Below are positions 21,926-26,585 of a stretch of 26,585 nt of DNA, one piece after another. A program made the position numbers and the translations under genes. Location: the NCBI GenBank assembly GCA_020443945.1, contig JAIZWN010000443.1, positions 1 through 26,585 of the forward strand, written 5' to 3'. Below the pieces are notes generated by a model that saw nothing but the letters and a program-made list of their open reading frames with translations, did no database searches and had not been told where the DNA came from. Source of the DNA: Candidatus Thiosymbion ectosymbiont of Robbea hypermnestra. Its GTDB lineage: Bacteria > Pseudomonadota > Gammaproteobacteria > Chromatiales > Chromatiaceae. Numbering within the stretch: the stretch's first letter is position 1; every line of letters starts with the position of its first letter.

Positions 21926-22398
21926 CTTGGGTTGTTCTTTTATGGAATCCGCCAATGAACGCGAATAAAGGCTAATGCCCGATAAATTCTATCTGCGTAG
22001 ATTTCGCGCTACCAGCGGTTTTTCGAGATTCGTGCTTTTATCCAATAGTACAGGATTCACAGGATTTTTTTCTTTAAGTTCAATTCGTATCGCCGCGCAG
22101 TGGAAATTCAAAACAATCAAGTAAATAATCCTGAAAATCTTGTTAATCCTGTCCTCTGGGATCAGGATCGAGAGAGAAGGGCTGAATGGTTATCCCAGGC
22201 CGACAACCCTACTCATTTCCGATTCCAGAGAACGAGAGCGATGTTGGAATCCACTCTCCCCGGTGTGTTCCGTATTGCCCTCTCTGTTCGGTACAAATAG
22301 CTCCGAATATTTCGCAATCCCGCTTACTTCAAATATTCCTTTTTTCAGTCATTATTTCGGCTTCTCGGCAGATTGTATGGAAGAGCCCATTTCCAATG
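21926..22398. other. Repeat-rich spacer upstream of rplB
   Basis: No gene is supported on either strand. Contents, from the rplB side, are a GCCAATGAACGCGAATAAAG repeat segment, a CAGGATTCACAGGATT segment (about 22050), the 32-bp AATAATCCTG-type repeat (22124-22155), and a 7-bp stem (GATTCCA/TGGAATC, about 22222-22251). The rest has no recognised motif. Open frames here are short and repeat-derived. Confidence 0.6.
22124..22155. repeat. 32-bp direct repeat, copy 1
   Basis: It begins AATAATCCTGAAAATC and ends GTTAATCCTGTCCT. It matches 24495-24526 at 31 of 32 positions in the same orientation. Together the copies bracket the whole cargo of the rplW-rplB insert. Confidence 0.85.
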
Positions 22399-22572
22399 TT
22401 AGTTTCCTGTTTCTTTTAACCGTAATTTAGGCCCTGGATTCAATAGTTTTCGGCTTGATTGACGTTCCTCCTTCCGAAGTGCATCTACGATACGCCTTAA
22501 ATCGTTGCCATATCGAGCAGCATGTTGCTTACGATACTTACGTACTTCTTCTACTATAGGATCTTCCATCAT
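22399..22572 (-). CDS. Small putative antitoxin partner of a PIN toxin
   Basis: A 57-residue charged protein beginning MMEDPIVEEVRKYRKQHAAR and continuing YGNDLRRIVDALRKEE. It belongs to a small family I recognise as typically encoded directly after PIN-domain toxin genes. GGAGG lies 8 bases before the first of two consecutive ATGs. Here the upstream PIN gene survives only as N- and C-terminal scraps (22538-22715), so this looks like an orphaned partner. A weak promoter-like TTGACA...TAGTTA (17-base spacing) lies at 22645-22673. Confidence 0.65.
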   Translation of the reverse strand: MMEDPIVEEVRKYRKQHAARYGNDLRRIVDALRKEERQSSRKLLNPGPKLRLKETGN

Positions 22573-22715
22573 CGGATATCCCTCCAAGTTCTTCAGGGGA
22601 ACATAATTGGGGGCAGATATACCCACATGACTCTACTATTTCAATAACTATCGCGACTCGGTCTCGATGTCAAATAGCTTATAACTGATGACTCGATATA
22701 CACAACTGATTTCAT
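22538..22715 (-). pseudogene. PIN-domain toxin with internal deletion
   Basis: From the ATG at 22715 the minus strand reads MKSVVYIESSVISYLTSRPS-RD before a stop, the N-terminus of a PIN toxin with its first acidic strand. In a second frame directly after it runs IVIEIVESCGYICPQLCSPE-EL, matching the C-terminal end of the same family, which overlaps the start of the 57-aa gene as in intact loci. The middle of about 100 codons with the other catalytic acids is gone. The toxin is dead while its partner frame is intact. Confidence 0.65.
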
Positions 22716-22756
22716 TTTTGGGAGCCAACAGTGATGAACTGATCTCGACTGATTTG

Positions 22757-22797
22757 CGTTTATTCGCGTTCATTTGCGGCAAAAAAGAATTTCAATT
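22757..22797. repeat. 41-bp perfect direct repeat, copy 1
   Basis: It begins CGTTTATTCGCGTTCATTTG and continues with a GCGGCAAAAAAG-type core. It is identical to 24425-24465. The copies bracket DUF3616, hicA and hicB. Confidence 0.9.
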
Positions 22798-22846
22798 TTA
22801 AAACCAAGAAGTTCTAAGCCTACAACAAAATCAGGTAACATGAGTA

Positions 22847-23845
22847 CTAGTTACCGTCGAGCGGAACCCAGGTCGTGCCAAATTTCTTGTCTACCTGATT
22901 GTCAAGTTTCTTGCACTTTTTACCGTTAATCTTCTTCCTGCCGTCATCGAAAACAATGAAAAGCCGTTTTCCATTCGGTCCCAAGGCCAATCCCTCTGCG
23001 GCACGTTCGCCGAAACTCTGAAGTTTCGTGGGGGCCTCGGCTTCCTCACCGGGTTTCCCCGACCAGCGATACAGGAACACCTTGCCTTTTTTTCCCTTCG
23101 GCCCCGCAAGTATGTAGTATGCGGCCTGTCTCCCGGATTGCGTCCCGGATACATACTCGATGGCGCGTATTCCAAGGTCTCCGAGGTCCAACAAGATAGG
23201 TTTTGAAAATTCCGGTTGCTTGCCCTCGTTCAAGACCTCCATTGGGTTGGTCATGGGCACGAGAATTGCCCGCTTGTCGGTCGATAGCGGGTTCCTGAGA
23301 CCGATCAGGAGTTCACCCTTCGGAGTCGCTGCCAAGCCCTCGATGTTGAGGCCCGATTTCTTGGATGCGAGTTCGGGCTGCTCTTTCTTATCGAGCTGAA
23401 TCACGTCCTGCAAACCGAGCTCGGCTAGCTTCGGATGATTCGATAAATCCTCTGCAAGCTTACGATAGGGCGTACCTTGCGGCTCACCAGATGCTCCAGT
23501 TGTGAACAGAACGTTCCGTGCTGGGCGCAACTTACCTTTCTTATTACGTCCGTGCGAGCCGATCCAAATCAGGTTATCACCGATTCGGGCAACCCCTTCC
23601 AAATCCGCCTCCGACTCGGGATGTTTAAGGAATTCGTCGAGCTCGACGGAGGATCGCGGGGACTCGGCCTTAAAATCATAGATGTGGAGCAGGTCATCTT
23701 CGTCGTTGGCAACGATGAACCGACCGTCACCCAACAACACAACCGCCGACGCATCACAGGTGCCGGTATAGGTGTCAAGCGCAATCACGGAGCCCGTTGT
23801 AAGGACACCGATTGCCAATAAAAAGAATGCCACGTACTTGTTCAT
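22847..23845 (-). CDS. Secreted DUF3616 protein, probable beta-propeller-like
   Basis: A 332-residue exported protein. The N-terminus MNKYVAFFLLAIGVLTTGSV has a short basic start and hydrophobic core, a Sec signal peptide with cleavage likely near residue 20-25. The body shows repeated strand-like motifs: FIVANDEDDLLHIYDF, DLEGVARIGDNLIWIGSHGR, LNIEGLAATPKGELLIGLRN, and AEGLALGPNGKRLFIVFDDG. These D-LEG-A..G and IG.RNP motifs are typical of DUF3616 and suggest a propeller of the periplasm. The function is unknown. It lies between the hicBA pair and the PIN remnant. Confidence 0.82.
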   Translation of the reverse strand: MNKYVAFFLLAIGVLTTGSVIALDTYTGTCDASAVVLLGDGRFIVANDEDDLLHIYDFKAESPRSSVELDEFLKHPESEADLEGVARIGDNLIWIGSHGRNKKGKLRPARNVLFTTGASGEPQGTPYRKLAEDLSNHPKLAELGLQDVIQLDKKEQPELASKKSGLNIEGLAATPKGELLIGLRNPLSTDKRAILVPMTNPMEVLNEGKQPEFSKPILLDLGDLGIRAIEYVSGTQSGRQAAYYILAGPKGKKGKVFLYRWSGKPGEEAEAPTKLQSFGERAAEGLALGPNGKRLFIVFDDGRKKINGKKCKKLDNQVDKKFGTTWVPLDGN

Positions 23846-23925
23846 CTCTCGTACTACCCGAGGGTTTTGTTAATCACGGAATTCTTTGCGTCAGCGGCAA
23901 TGACAAATTGGTCTCAACTGATTTG

Positions 23926-23953
23926 GGGACACCTTGGATTTTTCAAGGTGCCC
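23926..23953. terminator. Stem-loop after hicA
   Basis: A 10-bp stem with one bulge (GGG-CACCTTG pairing with CAAGGTG-CCC) and a 6-7 base loop lies 4 bases past the hicA stop. No U tract follows on the minus strand, so it may instead block 3' exonucleases. Confidence 0.4.
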
Positions 23954-23957
23954 TTTC

Positions 23958-24197
23958 TCATGCTTTTTCATATGCCTTTAAAAAATCACTTCGTGAAATA
24001 CCGGACTGAGTACAAACAGATCTTAAAGTTGAAGATTTCAATCGGCTGTGATTTGGCATTGTCAATGGAGTTTTCGATCCATCCGGGTTAGCTCTTATCA
24101 TCACAATATGTTCTTTTTCCCCAACGATCTCAAAACCAAGAAGCTTCAGGGCTTTTAAAACTTTAATTTTAGGAGCATCTACGGGAAATTTAGGCAT
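23958..24197 (-). CDS. hicA: HicA-type mRNA interferase toxin
   Basis: HicA toxins have a small dsRBD-like fold and cleave mRNA. The 79-residue product carries the family pattern VLKALKLLGFEIVGEKEHIV with the catalytic His in EKEHIVMIR, then LTMPNHSRLKSSTLRSVC and the C-terminal helix SRSDFLKAYEKA. The ATG shares a base with the hicB stop (TGATG). The gene looks intact. A strong hairpin follows immediately. Confidence 0.83.
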   Translation of the reverse strand: MPKFPVDAPKIKVLKALKLLGFEIVGEKEHIVMIRANPDGSKTPLTMPNHSRLKSSTLRSVCTQSGISRSDFLKAYEKA

Positions 24198-24421
24198 CAA
24201 ACAGGAACTTGTGCTTCCGCGACAAAGGCCTCCATTATTGGTTCTTCTTCCTCAAAAACCGTGTTGCCGAATGTTTCTATATGGAATTGGATTGCGGATT
24301 TGACATTTGAGAGTGCTTCTTCGTAGGTATCCCCTTCACTCACAACGACTCCTTTCAGTCCTAAAGGGTAGGACACGTAGCCATCGGAATGTTTTTCAAC
24401 TACAACCTTGAATTCTCTCAT
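24197..24421 (-). CDS. hicB: HicB-type antitoxin
   Basis: A 74-residue protein with the degenerate RNase-H-like HicB fold: REFKVVVEKHSDGYVSYPLG, GLKGVVVSEGDTYEEALSNV and KSAIQFHIETFG. It lacks a distinct C-terminal DNA-binding domain, so autorepression may be weak or absent. It precedes hicA, the reverse of E. coli hicAB but common. It starts 4 bases from a perfect 41-bp repeat and has no clear Shine-Dalgarno. It lies downstream of rplW in transcription. Confidence 0.83.
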   Translation of the reverse strand: MREFKVVVEKHSDGYVSYPLGLKGVVVSEGDTYEEALSNVKSAIQFHIETFGNTVFEEEEPIMEAFVAEAQVPV

Positions 24422-24424
24422 TTT

Positions 24425-24465
24425 CGTTTATTCGCGTTCATTTGCGGCAAAAAAGAATTTCAATT
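24425..24465. repeat. 41-bp perfect direct repeat, copy 2
   Basis: Identical to 22757-22797 in the same orientation, 1668 bases away. It lies directly before the hicB start. Confidence 0.9.
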
Positions 24466-24494
24466 ACCGACACTGGAGCGTAGGAGCCAGCAGC

Positions 24495-24526
24495 AATAAT
24501 CCTGAAAATCTCGTTAATCCTGTCCT
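24495..24526. repeat. 32-bp direct repeat, copy 2
   Basis: Matches 22124-22155 at 31 of 32 positions. It lies about 50 bases beyond the rplW stop, at the edge of the insert. Confidence 0.85.
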
Positions 24527-24577
24527 ATTGGAACTTTGCAATGAACATTCAGAACAGGATCACTTTCAAACCAAACC

Positions 24578-24874
24578 TCAGGCGCCGCCGCCGAAGTCGA
24601 TGTCATGGCCGGGCTTGAGGCGCACGTAGGCCTTGCGCCAGCTTGGCCGTTTGCCTGGACGCTGCTTGAAGCGCTTGCGTTTGCCCTTGATGTTGAGTAC
24701 CTGCACCCGGTCGACCTCGACGTCGAACATGAGCTCCACGGCGCGGCCGATCTCGCGTTTGTCGGCGTCCGGGACGACCCGAAACACGTGCTGGGCACCC
24801 GTCTCCGTGGCCAGGGTGGCCTTCTCGGAGATGATCGGACTCAGCAGTATCCGCATTAATCGTTCCCGGTTCAT
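24578..24874 (-). CDS. rplW: 50S ribosomal protein L23
   Basis: L23 docks trigger factor and SRP at the tunnel exit. The 98-residue product begins MNRERLMRILLSPIISEKAT and contains HVFRVVPDADKREIGRAVELMFDV, then the RNA-binding KRFKQRPGKRPSWRKAYVRL. Its start overlaps the rplD stop by 4 bases. Downstream, rplB should follow within a few bases, but about 2.65 kb of insert intervenes. Confidence 0.98.
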   Translation of the reverse strand: MNRERLMRILLSPIISEKATLATETGAQHVFRVVPDADKREIGRAVELMFDVEVDRVQVLNIKGKRKRFKQRPGKRPSWRKAYVRLKPGHDIDFGGGA

Positions 24875-25479
24875 GCCAGCCGCTCCTCCAGCTTGCGGAC
24901 CGCGCCCTCGGTGAGGACCAGCTTGTCGAACGCGATCAGGCTCACGGGATCGACCTCCTGCGCCGCCATGACGTCCACTTGGGCGAGATTACGCGCCGCG
25001 AGGAACAGGGGCTCGTCGAAATCCTCGGTCACGAGCAGGACGTCCGCGACGTCCAATGCCCGCAGCTTTTGCACCAGTTCCTTGGTTTTGGGCGCCTCCA
25101 GCCTGAATTCGGGCAGTATCAGCAGACGTTCCTGCCGCGCGAGTTCCGAGAGGATCGAGCGGACGGCGCCCCGATACATTTTGCGGTTCACTTTCTGGGA
25201 GTAATCCCGCGGTCGGGCGGCAAAGGTTGCGCCGCCGCCCCGCCAGATCGGGCTGCGCGCGGTGCCGGCCCTGGCCCGCCCGGTGCCTTTCTGACGATAG
25301 GGCTTGGCGCCGCCGCCGGCGACCGCGGAGCGGTTTTTCTGGGCCTTGGTGCCCGCGCGTCCGCCCGCCAGGTAGGCGGTCACCACCTGGTGGATCAGGC
25401 CCGGTTTGTATGCGGCGCCGAACACCTGGTCGGAGACCTCAAGGCCGGTGCCATCGCCGCTGTGCATCGAGAGCTCCAT
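24871..25479 (-). CDS. rplD: 50S ribosomal protein L4
   Basis: L4 lines the exit tunnel and in E. coli autoregulates the S10 operon. The 202-residue product (201 in E. coli) has the tunnel loop with GTKAQKNRSAVAGGGAKPYR and KGTGRARAGTARSPIWRGGG, the site of macrolide-resistance changes, apparently normal. The C-terminal globular domain follows. It starts 6 bases after the rplC stop. Confidence 0.98.
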   Translation of the reverse strand: MELSMHSGDGTGLEVSDQVFGAAYKPGLIHQVVTAYLAGGRAGTKAQKNRSAVAGGGAKPYRQKGTGRARAGTARSPIWRGGGATFAARPRDYSQKVNRKMYRGAVRSILSELARQERLLILPEFRLEAPKTKELVQKLRALDVADVLLVTEDFDEPLFLAARNLAQVDVMAAQEVDPVSLIAFDKLVLTEGAVRKLEERLA

Positions 25480-25485
25480 GTCCGC

Positions 25486-26136
25486 TCAACTCTTGTTTTT
25501 TTGCTTGATGGACGGGACTACGATCAATTGTCCCCCGACCGGGCCCGGGACCCCGCCTTTCACCAGGAGCAGGTTGCGGTCGCTATCGATCCGCATGACC
25601 TCGAGGTTTTGCTGGCAGCGGTTGACATTGCCCATCTGACCGGCCATGCGCTTGCCCTTGAATACCCGACCGGGTGTCTGGCACTGGCCGATGGAGCCCG
25701 GAGCGCGATGGGAGATGGAGTTGCCGTGACTGTTGTCCTGGCCGCGGAAGTTGTGTCGGCGGATCCCGCCGGCAAATCCTCGCCCCTTGGATACCCCGCG
25801 CACGTCGACCTTTTGACCTACCGCGAAGAGGTCGGCCTTGAGCTCCTGACCGGTGGCGAGTTCCTCGCCTTCGCCCGCGTCGAGACGGAGCTCTCCCAGC
25901 AGATTGCCGGCCGCTACGTCGGCCTTGCGGAAATGACCGGCCATCGGTTTGGTGACGCGCGATGCCTTGCGCGTACCGACCGTTACCTGCACCGCGCGGT
26001 AGCCGTCGTGTTCCTCGGTCTTGATCTGGGATACGCGGTTCGGCGGCACTTCGATGACGGTCACGGGGACCGTGGCGCCCTCTTCCGTGAAGATTCGCGT
26101 CATGCCCGCCTTGCGCCCGATCACCCCAATCGCCAT
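25486..26136 (-). CDS. rplC: 50S ribosomal protein L3
   Basis: L3 is an early assembly protein whose extension reaches the peptidyl-transferase centre. The 216-residue product begins MAIGVIGRKAGMTRIFTEEG and has GSIGQCQTPGRVFKGKRMAG, containing the Gln methylated by PrmB in E. coli (GQNQTPG there). GAGGA lies 7 bases before the ATG. It follows rpsJ by 10 bases. Confidence 0.98.
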   Translation of the reverse strand: MAIGVIGRKAGMTRIFTEEGATVPVTVIEVPPNRVSQIKTEEHDGYRAVQVTVGTRKASRVTKPMAGHFRKADVAAGNLLGELRLDAGEGEELATGQELKADLFAVGQKVDVRGVSKGRGFAGGIRRHNFRGQDNSHGNSISHRAPGSIGQCQTPGRVFKGKRMAGQMGNVNRCQQNLEVMRIDSDRNLLLVKGGVPGPVGGQLIVVPSIKQKNKS

Positions 26137-26146
26137 GGTCGTTTCC

Positions 26147-26458
26147 TCAGCTCAACTTGATCTGCACGTCCACGCCGGCCGCCAGATCCAGCTTCATCAG
26201 GGCGTCCACCGTTTTGTCGGTGGGGTCTACGATGTCCATCAGGCGCTTATGGGTACGCAGCTCGTATTGGTCCCGCGCGTCTTTGTTGACGTGGGGTGAG
26301 ATCAGGACGGTAAAGCGTTCCTTCTTGGATGGCAGGGGCACCGGCCCGCGCACCTGGGCGCCGGTCCGCTTTGCCGTATCGACGATCTCCCGCGCCGATT
26401 GGTCGATCAGCCGGTGGTCGAAGGCCTTGAGACGGATCCGAATTCTCTGGTTTGCCAT
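26147..26458 (-). CDS. rpsJ: 30S ribosomal protein S10 (NusE)
   Basis: S10 is a 30S head protein and, as NusE, part of transcription antitermination complexes. The ATG at 26458 gives MANQRIRIRLKAFDHRLIDQ and 103 residues, identical in length to E. coli; a longer upstream extension reads through tuf and is discarded. The GPVPLPSKKERFTVL loop is conserved. It begins 4 bases after the tuf stop, so no separate S10 leader with L4-responsive attenuator is present here. Confidence 0.98.
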   Translation of the reverse strand: MANQRIRIRLKAFDHRLIDQSAREIVDTAKRTGAQVRGPVPLPSKKERFTVLISPHVNKDARDQYELRTHKRLMDIVDPTDKTVDALMKLDLAAGVDVQIKLS

Positions 26459-26462
26459 TTCG

Positions 26463-26585
26463 TCACTCGATGATCTTGGCGACCACGCCGGCCCCGACGG
26501 TGCGTCCACCCTCGCGTACCGCGAAGCGCAGCCCTTCTTCCATGGCAATGGGCGCGATGAGCTTGACGGTCATCTTGACGTTGTC
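26463..26585 (-). CDS. tuf: Elongation factor Tu, C-terminal fragment (window edge)
   Basis: The last 40 codons of EF-Tu are present: the translation contains DNVKMTVKLIAPIAMEEGLR and ends GRTVGAGVVAKIIE. The gene runs off the end of the window, so only domain III sequence is visible. It is followed after 4 bases by rpsJ, the str-S10 continuity common in Gammaproteobacteria and Betaproteobacteria. Confidence 0.97.
   Translation of the reverse strand, partial: DNVKMTVKLIAPIAMEEGLRFAVREGGRTVGAGVVAKIIE

Noticed and set aside
22100..22430. Overlapping plus-strand frames of 66-96 codons
   Set aside because: They run through dispersed repeats and contain no recognised domain.
24979..26160. 393-codon open frame on the plus strand
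   Set aside because: Antisense shadow of rplC and rplD with no recognisable motif.
26459..26585. S10 leader attenuator between tuf and rpsJ
   Set aside because: Only four bases separate tuf and rpsJ, leaving no room for the L4-responsive leader.

Overview
The window is the S10-spc-alpha ribosomal protein supercluster of a bacterium, read entirely from the minus strand. It runs from the 3' end of tuf (26585) to rplQ (182). Gene order is the classical gammaproteobacterial/betaproteobacterial one: tuf, rpsJ, rplC, rplD, rplW, rplB, rpsS, rplV, rpsC, rplP, rpmC, rpsQ, rplN, rplX, rplE, rpsN, rpsH, rplF, rplR, rpsE, rpmD, rplO, secY, rpmJ, rpsM, rpsK, rpsD, rpoA, rplQ. Protein lengths sit close to E. 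coli lengths, and rpmJ lies between secY and rpsM. A gammaproteobacterium with a GC-rich core genome is the best guess; the exact lineage cannot be read from the sequence.

The striking feature is that the cluster is broken at eight junctions by about 12.9 kb of extra DNA, close to half the window. This DNA is visibly more AT-rich than the ribosomal genes. The interruptions are: rplW|rplB (about 2.65 kb: HicBA, a DUF3616 protein, a small protein behind a PIN-toxin remnant); rpsQ|rplN (about 0.87 kb: a membrane-anchored S24/LexA-like protein); rplN|rplX (about 0.97 kb: DUF4160-DUF2442 pair); rpsN|rpsH (about 5.85 kb: BrnTA, a Phd/YefM remnant, a GTPase with a small partner, two overlapping TIR genes, two retropepsin-like genes of which one is frameshifted, a second DUF2442 gene behind a truncated DUF4160, and a PD-(D/E)XK-like protein); rplO|secY (0.37 kb, repeats only); secY|rpmJ (0.23 kb, inverted repeat); rpmJ|rpsM (about 0.97 kb: two small genes); rpsM|rpsK (about 0.99 kb: RHH-PIN toxin-antitoxin pair). 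Every protein-coding insert points the same way as the ribosomal genes.

The ribosomal genes form tight intact blocks (tuf-rpsJ-rplC-rplD-rplW; rplB to rpsQ; rplX-rplE-rpsN; rpsH to rplO; rpsK to rplQ), so insertion has been tolerated only at certain junctions. The junctions carry families of dispersed degenerate repeats, perfect direct and inverted repeats of 14-41 bp, and several half-deleted toxin-antitoxin genes. This looks like repeated gain and decay by recombination at short repeats; no transposase or integrase is visible.

Functionally, the ribosomal genes supply both subunits, the Sec translocon channel and RNA polymerase alpha. The inserted genes are toxin-antitoxin, TIR, nuclease-like, protease-like and GTPase genes, i.e. 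genes of the kind found in defence and addiction islands. They would be co-transcribed with the ribosome unless internal promoters and terminators isolate them. One good candidate internal promoter lies directly upstream of rpsM.
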